Below are positions 34,270 to 46,180 of a stretch of DNA of 64,000 nt, piece by piece. The stretch lies in assembly GCA_032718475.1 (NCBI GenBank), contig JAUCBJ010001897.1:18556-82555 (forward strand), in the 5' to 3' direction. Every line of letters starts with the position of its first letter. Positions within the stretch are counted from its first letter, which is position 1. The position numbers were made by a program, and so were the translations under genes. A model generated the notes under the pieces. It ran no database searches, was not told the DNA's origin, and saw only the letters and a list, made by a program, of their open reading frames with translations. This DNA is from Nemertoderma westbladi (Eukaryota > Xenacoelomorpha > Nemertodermatida > Nemertodermatidae).

Positions 34270-35878
34270 TATTAAGTGAAAATTACTAAGGGAGGATAAT
34301 GGGATATAAACTATTATCGCACATATCATTAATTCGTGAACCATGAAAATATGCATAGCAAATAATTGAATTGATGATTACATTATTAGACATAGAAATT
34401 CTACTATGTAAACTGGAAATTGATTTATATCGAATGTGAATGAAACATGGTAAATTATTACAACCGAAGAAATTCGACATACTAGCACCAAACGGGATCG
34501 AGAAAAGCTTATTGTGCTGCGTTATTGTACGCTACTCTATAAGTCGGTTGTAAACAATTGATGAGTAATTACTACGTGACCAGAGAGCATTGCAGTACAG
34601 CGGAGTTATAAATGCACGAAACAGTTTCACTTTCACTAAATTAGAGCAGCGTATAAATTTACGAATTAACATGTTAGCGCGAGCGTAAACACCTCGAGTT
34701 AATTTCTTAATATCATAATCGTCATCTCGTGTATCATGAATAACAAGGCCTAGGTATGCATACATGCTCGTTCTAGAAAGTACACGATCAAAAAGAAAAA
34801 CCTGCGCCATTTGGCTTACTTTTCGTGAGTTCGGGCAAAATATCATAACTTTACTTTTCTTTAAGTTGAAAGAAATCGAGTGCGAAATAGCATATTCCTC
34901 GCAGATGTTAATCAGTTTCTGCAAACCTACCAATGAATTTGATATCAAACTGATATCGTCTGCGTACATTGAATGGTTTATCCTACGCCCGTTAATCATA
35001 CAACCAACATTAGCACAAGATAAATTACAAGATAGGTTGTCCATGTACACATTGAAAAAATATCCAGACAACACTCCACCTTGCTTGACGCCATTGGACA
35101 CTGTAAATGATTTGGAGCATGTGGAACTCCATCTCACTTTCAATGTCTGATTGCGGTACCAAAATGTGAGGAGGCGAACAAGATAAAGGGGAATGTTCCG
35201 AGAAATTAATTTCTGGAATAATTTATCATGGTCGATTCGATCAAAAGCTTTGGAGGCATCCAAGAAACAAACATAAACTGGCGTCTCGTTGTCTAGGTAA
35301 TAATCTATTACTTCTTTTAATATATATACACATAATTCTGTACCGCTATTCGGTTTGAAAGCATACTGATAATCACTGCATATTAAATGGGTTTGTATCC
35401 GAGATAAAATAATATATTCTAAAAGCTTACTGAAGGCCGTTGCTATGGCAACTGGTTGATAGTTCGCTTTGTCGCTTATATCACCATTCTTATCTTTAAT
35501 AATCGGTACTATGATACTATCGATAATTGCACTTGGTAGAAAACCGTGTTTAAGCACAGAGCTTAAAAATAATGCTATGAGTAAGTTAAGTCGTTCACAA
35601 TTGCTGTTTATAAAGTGTTCAACTGACAAATTGTCAGAACCTAATGATTTCCCGACTTTCAAATTTGAGATAGCATAACTAACTTCGGAAGCACTAATTG
35701 TCATATTTTCTTCCGAGTGAAAAATATTTGAATAATGTCCAAATACATTTGAACCATATAAGTTATCAGTTAATAATTGATCAACTATATTGTTTACTGG
35801 AAACTCTTTAGTATCATCCTTACTACAATTAAATAACTCAGAGAAGTCATTTGCGAACATATCACAGATGTCTTTCTG
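34270..35878 (-). mobile_element. LINE copy B3 (RT to C-terminus)
   Basis: Family B. The minus-strand frame 35878-34532 is open through the whole RT: 'GKSLGSDNLSVEHF', 'VPIIKDKNGDISD', 'YQYAFKPNSGTE', 'CFLDASKAFDRIDH', 'SNGVKQGGVLSGYFF' and the catalytic 'SMYADDISLI', then 'LYCNALWSRSNYSS'. A frame break near 34530 is followed by the tail at 34480-34286 ('MSNFFGCNNLPCFIHIRYKS'). It is 5'-truncated: no endonuclease, and at 35878 it meets another LINE tail on the opposite strand. Confidence 0.85.
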
Positions 35879-35879
35879 T

Positions 35880-36062
35880 CTGAGCGATCTGTGAGATATC
35901 AAGGCCCATTGATTTGGAATGACATTCCGTCCGCTATTCGCGAACTCAAAAACAAAATTACGTTTTCGCATAAATATAGGAAATTGTTGCTTGAATAAAT
36001 CTAATTTTAATAAATAATATAAATATTAAATAAATTAGTAAATAAATAAATAAATAATATTA
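35880..36062 (+). mobile_element. LINE 3' end of another family, head to head with B3
   Basis: The plus strand 35886-35998 reads 'RSVRYQGPLIWNDIP', then 'AIRELKNKITFSHKYRKLLL' and a stop. This is the conserved last ~35 residues of many LINE ORF2 proteins ('RYQGP.IWN.IP..IR'). A TAAATAAATAAATA-type tail follows to about 36062. It accounts for the open minus-strand codons upstream of B3, which are antisense to it. Confidence 0.7.
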
Positions 36063-36555
36063 TTTTTTTCTTCATCTGTATACGTCACCCACCCTTTTCA
36101 CCAATTAAAAAATAATAAACATAAATAAAGAATAGACCTATTCCATTATAGCAGATAGTGCCTCCTATATGCTAATCTTGTCATGAAAGTCAGGTATGGT
36201 AATTCAATATTTCAATATTGCAATAGAATTAACTCAAAACTTGTTGAATGTGGTGTAAATTGTCTTCGGCTACTTGTATTCTTACTCGCTCCACCCCCCA
36301 CCCCTCCCCCCCCCACACCCACCCCACTCTCGCCCAATCCTCCCTTCGATATCCCCCCTGGTCCTCTAGCTGCTTCAGCTGGACTATACTAGCTTTTGCT
36401 ATTGCTCGGCTGTAGTAGCGCACTCTGCTACCGTTATTAATTATAATTGTATTAAATAGGAATAAAAAAAAATTGTGTAGTATGTGCAATTCGAGGTACC
36501 AGGAGAAATAAATAAATAAATAAATAAAAACGAGGAAACACCAAGGGTCTTCAGT
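36063..36555. other. Noncoding, C-rich tract
   Basis: A C-rich run lies at about 36293-36335 and an AAATAAAT run at about 36508-36528. No gene seen. Confidence 0.4.
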
Positions 36556-39412
36556 GTGTATAAGCTATTTTACAAATCTAGCGAATGTATGAATAAACAA
36601 GATGTATCCATCCCCAATCACATAAACGAGCTGAATCCCGAACCAATATTAACACGGTGTAAGGCGCACCAGTTTCTCAGGAACAACGAAGGAGGTTACC
36701 CGATGAGTAATCCAATGATAAGTATTGATTTTAGCGGAAAGAAACCTCAGAGACCTGTTACGCCGACCATTACGACTTTGAATCCGTACACGGAGTTTAA
36801 ACCTCGTACAATTCCCGCTTTGATAGAAACGGCAGTGGCCATTTCGCTTTATCGAGCATACAAAGACCTGGAGGTGCAGCGCGATGCGGCATGGGACTTG
36901 AGCACCAAACCCGCGGGTTTGGAACTCTCGAGTCCATGGTCCGCATTCACTTCGCCACATCCGAAGAAGAAGCTTATGTCTGAGCACCAGGACGAGATAT
37001 ATGCGTTACGACAGGAAGAGCGAGCAGCAAAGGCGAAACAACTATTCGTAGAATGCATAGCCGAGTATAATAAGACTGCGAATAGACACCAGGAAGAGAC
37101 GAGGAGAGTTACTTGATTTGTTCCACAAGCTATATCTCAACCTAGGCTGGTGTATTATTCCAGTGGTAATGAAGCTGCGATGTTGGTAGATCATCCAGAG
37201 GCGCGAGTAGCCATTCGGTTCTTGCCGATGGTGACGTTGACAGATCATAGAAACGTCGACTGCTTGAGGGAAGCCTTATGCGCGAAGTTCTTGCATGATG
37301 TTCCGATGCAGATAACAGACTACGACATATTGGATAAGATTGGAGCTCCAGGGAGGGAGAGTAAGTTATTCGGTTGGCTAGATAAATACATATAGGTATG
37401 GGTTGCGGTGGCTACATTCCCAGATGACGAGGAGGTGGACCAAGCGTGGTTAAGGAGAAAAGGTTCCTATACCAAATACGATGGCCCATAGCTATTGAGC
37501 GCATGTGGACCCTATCCGATGAGATACAGCGTCAATGGAGGACGACGGAGGAATCCTTGGAGGACTGGCGTCTGATGCTCTACGACAATGAGGGAGGGTC
37601 TCATCAGGAATGCTTAACTAGCAAGTGTATTCAAATTCGCACGGCCGATGGCGTATCCCACGTGTTTATGCGCGTGAGAGTGGACCGGGATAGAGCAGAG
37701 CCCATTATAACGACGCAATATAGGCGCTGGAAGGATCCCCGGGAGCAGATTCTAGAGGTATGTAGGCGAGGGGGTATGCTTGGAGCGGAGCGGATAGACG
37801 CGAGGATGTTACCCAAGAAGGTTAAGGAGGCCATCCTGAACCAAGATTATGTCAAGGTGGGGTCGGGTATCCAGAGTGACCTGGAGAGTGATTTCAACGC
37901 TATGGCGGACTTGGGGGATCGATTGCCGAGACCATTCGTTGATACAAAGTTATTTTTGCTATGGGCACAGGACATTGGGATTTATAGAGAGTGCCCCAAT
38001 TCTGCCAAGACTGGTATGGGTTTTATAGCGCACTTATTGTACAATTGGGATTTAAAGTTAAAGACGCAAAAGAAATATGAGGAGGCATATGGTGAATATA
38101 ATAATATGAATATAATAGTTCAAATCCCATTTCAAGCAGCAAGCATTAGTATATTTGAATATTTGCGCACCACCTCGTGCTTTATTACAGTATTATTTGG
38201 TGTTGGAGTCAAACACGGTAACTTGCCTGATTACGGACATAGTCGCAAGAGTTTTGAAGCACCATCAGTTGGTGTTTGGAGGAGAACAAAACATCAGATT
38301 GAAGGGAGAAATTCAGTCCGATGTGATGAAGCGTTTCTTAACCCCGCTCTTCAACCAATCTTCAGATAACACATCGATGGTCAGAAGGGGATTAGCGATC
38401 TTCGAGGGAGTATACCGACAGAACATTGGAGACTTGGGAAATCGACCTTCCATGGAGTATCCGACGCCAGAGGCATTGGAGAAGTGGTTCGGGAACCAAA
38501 AATGCGGGTTTGGTACTCCCGTCCACTTGGATGCAGACAGACCCGTTAGAGAGAGTAAGGGAGAGGGTTGGCCTGAGACATTAGTAGAGGTGTTCGGAAT
38601 GGATCTTCTGGTGGAGAAGACATATCCCAAGATAATTAGAGATCGAAAACAAGGGTGAGGATGTTTACTTTGTCCCAGAACAACAAACCTTAACCAGAGA
38701 AGACGACATTGTTCTAGACATTGGGAAAGAAGGAAGTGCGAGACTGATCGAAGACCTCATACATGAGAGGGCTTGGTTCCCGCAAGCACGTAGATGCAAG
38801 TTGTGCGGTAGCACAAGACATGGTCAGAAGACGTGTGATGCTGTAGTCGAAGCAGCGCACAAGGACTGCCGTTGGTGCAATGAGACTGACCATTCATTCT
38901 ACACGTGTACCGTGTTCATTTCTCAGTGTGGATATTGTGGGGTGAAGGGACACCGCAGCTCAAAGTGTCAGCTACGTGACGATTCCTTTCAGAACCATAG
39001 TGCCAACCTACTTCGGGAGATGTTAGATAAGTGGGAGGACGCAGCGGATTGCCATATTCAAGCGTATATGAGGTGGCTGCCATTTAAGGCGGGCTATGGA
39101 TTCTGGGCAGTGGATCCGTCGCATGTAGCGTGTGAGCCCTATCTACAATCACTACCGCAGTATCAAGAGTTAATGCTGACTGCTCAGGACCTTCTGCGGA
39201 ATACAGGAGTTGTAGTTATTAGATCCTACTTCCGGAAACTCAACATGGACAATAAATATACTTGGAATAATCCTGGCCATAATCCGGCTCTACCATTTAG
39301 CTATTTAGGTTGGTTTAACGGTAATAGGATTTGTTGGACCAATGATATATACATTGTGTCATACCTATTTCAGTTATTCAGTCGTTCAGTTGTTCGTGAT
39401 TTCAGTAGTTAG
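36556..39412 (+). pseudogene. Unrecognised gag-like gene with three CCHC zinc knuckles, broken
   Basis: A long decayed coding region on the plus strand, about 950 codons. Segments: 36556-37116 (charged, with a helical 'EIYALRQEERAAKAKQLF'), continuing in the same frame after a TGA at 37114-37116 to a stop at 37393; another frame from about 37446 to 38160; a third to 38658; and a fourth to 39412. The last segment holds three perfect CX2CX4HX4C knuckles: CKLCGSTRHGQKTC, CRWCNETDHSFYTC and CGYCGVKGHRSSKC, beginning near 38792. Composition is G+C richer than neighbours. The knuckles say nucleic-acid binding, as in gag or LINE ORF1. The body matches no capsid family I know, and no protease or RT follows within 1 kb. 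Frame ends were read by eye. LTR, LINE or another origin is open. Confidence 0.6.
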
Positions 39413-40500
39413 TTAACTTTTCACCTTTTGATCTTCTTGTTTGTCATTGTAAATTGTTAATTCTGCTGATTCTGTTAATTGCAAATGCTGATTTCTGCTA
39501 TTATGCTTGCTTGATGAATGACTTTAACAATGATTACTGTTTAGACTGACCATTAATTTCTTTAATCTTTGCGATGTAGCAATCTTTACAAAGGTTTCCC
39601 TTTCAACTTTCAGACTGTTTGTAAACGCATGCGCCGATACGGTAATTATTCGCTTTAGCATGACAGGCTAAGGGTACCAGTAGGCGTAGCGGATGCACTG
39701 TGGAAGCGACGGAAGGAGGAGTGGAGGATCCAATGTGGGGCAATGCTGGCAGGGGGCCAGAAGTTGTGGTCGGGCTAATCAGTTAGGGGACCGGGGACCG
39801 GTCGTCACTAAAGCATTCGGGGCTGACGATCCAGATTTCGTCTCAGCCTTGCAGTACTACGGTAGCAATAGTGGATTTAGCTAGGGAGACTACATATAGC
39901 TGGGATGGCCTAAGTGTTTTACACTAGTGTTACTCTAGCGCTATCACTAACACTACCTTTAGCGCTACTATCGCCATATATTAGTGTTAACGTTATTTTA
40001 TGTTATGTTGTTAAAGAGCGTCTTAAGAACTTGTACACTGCATAGCGGAGAATAGTTGGGTAAATTACACTTAGAAACACCTTAGAATATTCAACGCTAG
40101 GCGGTTATTTGAAAATAGCGGGTTAGCAGGTGGACAGCGGTAGCCAGAGTAACGCAGTAGTAAAGTCGCTGGCTTAAACCACCATAAGGCCAAGTTTCGA
40201 CATTAGGGCAAATTAATATCCGAACCCATTACAACATTAAATATTCTCACATTCGACATTGTTTCGCCCAATAACTTCCTGTATTTCTGTGGGAAGTGAA
40301 CACCGAGTGCAAGGCCACCCGCACTCATATTAAGTAGATTAGGGAGCCATTTCAGATTTATTGTTTTGGTTACTGCTGTTTTGGCATATAAATTCGAACA
40401 GATAGCTCTCTGTTGAAAAATCGACAGAGAAAGGAGCGTGTGATTGACAGACCCTGTACTGGCGGTTCTGCTTGCGCTTAACACTCTCCATAGCGAAAAA
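39413..40500. other. No clear gene
   Basis: After the gag-like region there is A+T-rich DNA, then a G+C-rich stretch at 39660-39885 with a 63-codon open frame rich in Gly/Ser/Arg that could be a gag tail but has no motif. 39905-39985 repeats 'ACTAGTGTTACTCTAGCGCTA'-like halves (cores TAGCGCTA and ACACTA). Confidence 0.35.
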
Positions 40501-40515
40501 TATCAACCGCCCCTA

Positions 40516-40592
40516 TTGGTTCGAACCCAGTACCTAGCCGGTTATCATCAGCCGAGTGGGTGTCCTAAGACCACTGAGCTACCAGGGTGGTA
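40516..40592 (-). repeat. tRNA-derived SINE head
   Basis: Read on the minus strand, it has an A box TAGCTCAGTGGTCTTAGGACA-like core (TAGCTCAGTGG) near 40580 and a B box GGGTTCGAACC near 40520, with tRNA-like spacing and partly pairing ends (CCACCCT / AGGGGCGG). Good Pol III boxes but imperfect stems suggest a SINE or tRNA pseudogene. Confidence 0.6.
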
Positions 40593-40599
40593 GAAGATT

Positions 40600-41640
40600 T
40601 ATTCACTATGGAGTGGACTATCATATTTAGGCCTTTTTCAGTCACTCATAGGAAAGTACAACATTATTCCTGTGCTCTGCCAGAAATGGCAACCATGCCT
40701 CAAAGAATAACTATATTCAGTGTTCAAGAAACCACTGATACCCCTTAAAAGTCGTAACTGAATTTGCCTTGAAGGTTTACGGTCACAAAGGTCGCGATGG
40801 GTATATTGGGGTGCTCCTGAAACGGCGCCAATTGATGCCTCACTTCAATACCAAATCGGAATTCAAAGGCTTATAAATTGACTTCTTAAATGCTATTGTA
40901 CTATGTTATTGGTGTTTTGGCCTAGACTGTTTGTCTCAATGTTGCCTTATGTGATGAGATAATTATAATTTCCTTTGTTAATGTGTTGCACGTGTTTTGG
41001 TGTTCAATACTATATAGATAAAACATTTGATGTTTGGATGATATTTTTCGGATCTTCGAGGCAAAAAAACTCAAAGTATAGAAATGTGCTAGAAATAAAC
41101 AGTGTGCAGCAATGGATTCAGTACATCTGGAAGCCACTAAATTGAGATTCTCTAAGAAATTGAACAACATTTTTGAATTTATGTTCCTGCCTACTGTAAA
41201 TAAAATTCTTATTAAATTGTCTTGTTTTGTCTGTTGCTTATAGTCTTGGTTTGATCACTACTACTATGGTTGGCAATCCAGTCCTGGTGCTTTGTAATGT
41301 GATATCGTGTCCCTGTCCATTTTTATTCCACCTTACAATAGTGATAAGAGAATGTTGAAAGGATCAATGTTGAGAAAACATACTGAACTGGCCAGTTACA
41401 AGATATGGATGGGTATGAGCCGCGCAATCTTCTAACGAACATAAGTCCGTTTAAACGGCCTCGTTAATCGAACTTACTATAAGTGGGAACAGGAACCATC
41501 CTGCCAATGACCTTGGTTGGTTCGTTCGCTTGTTTGCGTGCAGAACTAATATTTACATTTTTGAAAATTGAGTCTTTTACTCTCTAGAATATTCTACAGT
41601 ATTCTCCCCCTGGCAGACATAAATAATCTAAATAATATAT
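40600..41640. other. No gene seen
   Basis: Noncoding DNA without recognised repeats. Confidence 0.35.
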
Positions 41641-41645
41641 ATTAA

Positions 41646-42050
41646 AAGGGAATAGCACAACAGTGAATCGAAGTGGATAAAGATTGTTTGATATATGCTT
41701 TATAATCAACCTGGAACACATGTTATGTCCGCAACAGTACAAGTTTCTGCTGATTGATCAAGAATAAATTATTTTTCATGCTTTGTTCATTCATTCTCTC
41801 ATATAATATATTTCTTTGTACTGCATAAACCCTAATCAACAGGATTTCAAATTCATTTGATTCCTATATGGCAGGGAGAGCACATTTCAATCTCCCAAGG
41901 TTGATCACTCTATCCCCAATCTTTTTTTACTCCACCAGACAGAAGAAGCAAAGTTTCCATATCCCTGAGAGGGACACGGTGTAATTAAATGCTCATGTGG
42001 CGTACAACATCAGCCAGGAAAAGTACATACAGGACAAAATGAAAAAATTA
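41646..42050 (+). repeat. Family X copy, with inverted partner at 48988-49218
   Basis: Carries 'GAACACATGTTATGTCCGCA' and 'GGTTGATCACTC'. The first ~230 bp (41646-41878) is nearly identical to the complement of 48988-49218, closer than to any other X copy. Confidence 0.65.
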
Positions 42051-42499
42051 CAACAACTGTCCATATACAGTAAAGTGTCAATACTTACCTGGTAGACAGT
42101 AAATTTTGTATCTGGACGGTACAGCGGCCCGGAAATTTTGGTCAAAAATAAGTTATGGATATCACTAGAATCGGAGTTTCAAGCTGCATCTTTCTATCAT
42201 AGTATCAGCCAATCAAAATTTCCCAAAACCAACTAAGTCTGAAAATATTCATTCAGTACATTCCGAAACTGACTAAGTATTGTTACTCTGTAATAGCTTT
42301 ATTCAAAGCTGACCTAACTTTGGTTACTATGTTTTGAAATAAAATTTCAGGTTATTAATATTAAAAGTTATACAAAACATCAACCATATACAAATTATCT
42401 GGCGGATCACCAGATTACTGCAGATTTAATATTTTGACTGCAGAAATACAAGTGCATGTAATTAACGTAACGCCCTAACTAAGCAGTATTATATTTACC

Positions 42500-42790
42500 T
42501 GATTCATCTCCTGGTTTATCTCATATCTCGCTATATCTATCACTGGATGTGCTCTCCTTGGATTTGGGTCTGGATTATTTCAAATTCCTGCCCTGCTAAT
42601 ACAAACACAACAGGCTGTTAATGTTTGCGAGTATCATGATATTATTGATCATATTGACAAGTAAATAAATTAACTGTGAAGGGGGCTGGTCATTGCCCAG
42701 TGGACATGTGGGCAACCCATTACTTTGTTGTATCTAACTGTTTTTGGTAATAGTATTTTGTTTAAATACAGTGTTGTTATATCAAAACTA
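42500..42790 (+). pseudogene. SLC18B1-like transporter fragment with 3' flank
   Basis: The plus-strand frame 42537-42664 reads 'ISITGCALLGFGSGLFQIPA', then 'QTQQAVNVCEYHDIIDHID' and a stop. This matches 'ISITGCALLGLGCGLYHVPA' and 'MAVNVCGYHDNVD' of the copy at 51289-52590. The last two helices are missing, but sequence resembling the 3' flank of the intact gene (7060-7183) follows to about 42790, so coding sequence was deleted internally. Confidence 0.65.
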
Positions 42791-42954
42791 TAATACAGGC
42801 TTTATTTGGTTCAACAAGTAATGTGGATAACAACTGACTTTATAACTAGTATATTCAAATATAACAATAGAGTAATGAGATGGAATGTTAACTAATGCCG
42901 AAAGAGGCACTTTTCCAACCAACACTTTAGACAATATTTAGACAATACACAAAA

Positions 42955-43147
42955 TTATTCGAGATTGGACACTTATTCGAGACAGGTTGCTTATTCGAGA
43001 CACGCTGCTTATTTGAGACTGGGCGCTTATTCGAGACTGGGCACTTATTCGAGACTGGGCGCTTATTAGTGACTGGCCACTTATTCAAGAAAGGGACGAT
43101 TATTCGAGACTGGGTGCTTATTCGAGACTGGGCGCTTATTCGAGACG
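42955..43147. repeat. ~20-bp minisatellite, about nine copies
   Basis: The unit is CTTATTCGAGACTGGGCG with variants. Copies run from 'GGACACTTATTCGAGAC' to 'GCGCTTATTCGAGACG'. Confidence 0.85.
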
Positions 43148-43978
43148 TGCAAGTAGTAATAGTTTAACATCTTCATGGAAACTTCAAATCTAACTGTATG
43201 TTGCCCCCTGACAAATAGGAAATCTGAATTCCTATATAGCATAAACTAATTACATATATGAGGCCCCATTGACGCCAAAAATTTAGAAATATATTGATTA
43301 CAAAAAAAAATAATTTAGATTATGAAAAAATATTTAAAAACATTTAAAAAGTACTTGCTAAGTACAGTACAAATTTTAAGAGATATTTGGGTGAGTACTT
43401 ATCATACAATGCACTATCTTTCATACACGATAAAGAGTTGCGCACTTGCAACATGTGTCGCAATGCCCCATGTTACCGGTACTGTGTGAAATCAACATTT
43501 ACCTAAACAACAACGACCTACTGTGTAACAGACTATAACGATCTATAATGGGCTATTATAACTTGGCTAAAACAGGCCATAACCACCTATAATTAGCTAA
43601 AATCTGAACATTTATAATAAAATAATATACTTTAGCATTCATTTATTTTCCAAGACAGGCCTTTCAGATTTTTGGTATCAGCAAATCAATCATTAGCCAT
43701 ATATTCTGTTGGTGAAACTCGCCTATATTTAGTTTATCTGTTATAGGCCCTATTCAGTATCTTAAATATCGTTATAAGCTCTCATTAGTTTATATTCCAT
43801 AACCTGATTTCACCAATGATTATGTTCCCCTATTACGGTACAGTGAATTCATTACTATTAATAACTTGATATATTCTGCCGTCCTAAGGCAAATCCATGA
43901 GGGCCATATTGGTGGTTGGTTAGGTTATTGAAACGTAATTTATATTGTGTGCTTTCTTTTCTTTCTCATATTCTACTT
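43148..43978. other. No gene seen
   Basis: A+T-rich noncoding DNA. Confidence 0.35.
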
Positions 43979-44570
43979 ATTGTAGAAGATGAGCTGTAAC
44001 AACCAGATGGCAGTTAATGAGATTTACAGATTTCTGACGCTGTGATTGGTTGAATTTCTAGGGCAATCGCAGCTGCTGTACTTGTGTATAGGACATCCCT
44101 ATTTGTTATGTGGTATATAAGGCCTTGGTTTAATATTGAGCGGTGATTATTAATTTATCCCTCACCGTAACGCGATAGAGTTGCTATAGGAAAGCAATAA
44201 AATTAAGTTCAAATAGTACTAAATTTAATAGTTATGTATGCAGTATTTATAAATCATTAATTATTAACTGTATAATAAGTTTGATATATACGGTATATAC
44301 TGTAATCTGCATTGAAAGTAATATATGAAGAAAGATATAACACAAGACGTTGTTCAACGATTAAAGGGAAACAAGGGGAGCTATTTGCCGCACACGGTGA
44401 GTGTCAAGCCATTTGTTCTCTGCCCTTTATTGCCAGTGCACTGTGTGTGATTGATAGCCCTTTGTGTCCGATTGTTGTCTGGTTCAATTACATTCCGGGC
44501 ACCGTAATCTATACATACACTTCATATATTCATTAAGCCTATTAAAGTACTAATTAATTAGTGTATTGCA
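43979..44570 (+). repeat. Possible solo LTR
   Basis: Begins TGTAGAAGATGAG. It has an inverted CCAAT box (GATTGG near 44043), a TATA-like GTATATAAGG near 44112 and AATAAA near 44196, in promoter-to-poly(A) order. The right border and target duplication were not found, so this is tentative. Confidence 0.25.
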
Positions 44571-44775
44571 ACTCAACGTAAAAATACCATCGCTCCGTGA
44601 CAAATATCGCGTTGTGAGTTAGAAAAAGTCAGCGGCGCGAACATATTCAGCAGTCATAAGTTAACAAAATAATGAATAAATGGCCGGGACCTCGGCCTCT
44701 GGAATGGGAATCCTAAACTAAACTTGTAAACTGAAGACTTCGGCACTAGTTTCCCTGCCAAGTTAATTAGAATAA

Positions 44776-44801
44776 ATGGGGGGGGGGGGGGGGGGGGGGG
44801 T
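44776..44801. repeat. Poly(G) tract
   Basis: A run of more than 20 G. Similar G or C runs lie near 6304, 19634, 20071, 23808, 29199, 33000 and 33059. Confidence 0.85.
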
Positions 44802-44959
44802 TTACAGAAGTTTGGGATCCCTGCTGGGAGTTGTGTTGCATCATGTATGTGGAGCGAGGTCGAAGTCCATGGCTGGGTAAGGAGCAGGAACACCTGCACC
44901 ACCACTCTTCCGGAAATCAACTTCTGCCCTTCGGCTCTGCATTGTTCGTGCAGTGATGA

Positions 44960-45235
44960 ATAAATCCTTCTTGCATGACATTGCTTTCGCCATGAGGACC
45001 TGCCAGTGCATAATCTTGTGATTTAGTGGCGACATGGAGTGAATAAGCATAGTAGACATGAGAACCCATGACTTTCTTGAGACACCTCTTAAGGGCACTC
45101 CGGTCTTGAAGATGCAGCTTCTCTAGCAAATGTTATGGGTGATAGGGAGTTGTGGCGATGCAATTTTATCGACAAGCCGGCACAGCATTCCTAAATATAT
45201 AATGCAGCTGCGATGCAGCATGCCAATTGTAGACG
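44960..45235 (+). mobile_element. LINE A 3'-end fragment
   Basis: Matches the end of family A: 'GACATTGCTTTCGCC', 'CCAGTGCATAATCTTG', 'CCCATGACTTTCTTGAGAC', 'GTTATGGGTGATAGGGAGTT' and 'GCAGCATGCC'. Decayed, no open frame. Confidence 0.7.
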
Positions 45236-45324
45236 CATTTTTCCAAGTGACACTTTAGACAATATACAAAATACATTCTCTGTTATGCATCCGCCCTTTT
45301 ATAATTACGTTTCACAGGAAAAGC

Positions 45325-45440
45325 CAATAGCATCAGACTTCCAACCTGGAGGTCACCAGTTCGATCCCACCTGGACGTCATTGCCGACTTTGCAAAGCTG
45401 TGCCGAACAAAAGGAAAAGCCTATGCATTTAAATAGATGG
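45325..45440 (+). repeat. SINE-like fragment with Pol III B box
   Basis: 'TGGAGGTCACCAGTTCGATC' then 'CCACCTGG' is a B-box context with a matching arm; no A box is clear. It ends in an A-rich, decayed body. Confidence 0.4.
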
Positions 45441-45449
45441 AACTGAGGC

Positions 45450-46029
45450 TAAATATTTGATAGAACTATGTATGATAAGGCAAATTTTCCCCAGAATGAA
45501 TTACATAACCTTGTAGATTGGTCATCATTGTATTGGAAATGAAAAAATGGTCTATAGTAGAATTGGTTGGAAATGAAAAAAATGATTTATAGTAGATATA
45601 TACAATTTTATACACAATGTGTGCATGTAGAATCTACAGCATACAAGTCAACAAGTCCCATAAACTATGAAAATCGAAATATTCCAGAAAGTCCGGGCAG
45701 CTACTGAACTGAACTCAATCATGAACTGCACTATATGAAAATAAGTAATTATAATAAATAATTAATGTTAAGCATTAATATCTCCAACCAATATTTTATT
45801 ACTAGTTGGGGTATAATTTTCAACTAAATGTTTGACATCAGAAATTATATTCATTATTGGCCAAAGGCTTCAGAGGATATGGTTGCCATGGCCACTAACA
45901 ATGTACTGGATTCAGAAATATGTAAGTATACACATAATTATATGTATATTTAATATTCAATATAATAGGTTCATACTATAATGTTCCAGGAAATCTATTA
46001 TACTAGCAAGAAGCAAGAGTGCTGCAACA
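45450..46029. other. No gene seen
   Basis: A+T-rich noncoding DNA with short near-duplicate stretches around 45535-45600 ('TGGAAATGAAAAAATG', 'TATAGTAGA'). Confidence 0.35.
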
Positions 46030-46180
46030 AAATCGTATTTGATCTTAATATACTTTAATATATTCTTGGTCTATTTGCTCGAACATGTAGATTTGCACAC
46101 ATAACAGGTGTTCCAGGGTGATTTATAAAGCATCTTATACATCAATCTGTCAATCGATCATTGTTAGTAGTTTTACTATT
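46030..46180 (-). repeat. Family X, partial minus-strand copy
   Basis: The complement of the 'AATATATTAAAGTATAATATT' and 'ACACATGTTAT' part of family X, diverged. Confidence 0.5.

Noticed and set aside
44654-44920. Proline-rich protein
   Set aside because: Translation of the poly(G) tract on the minus strand.
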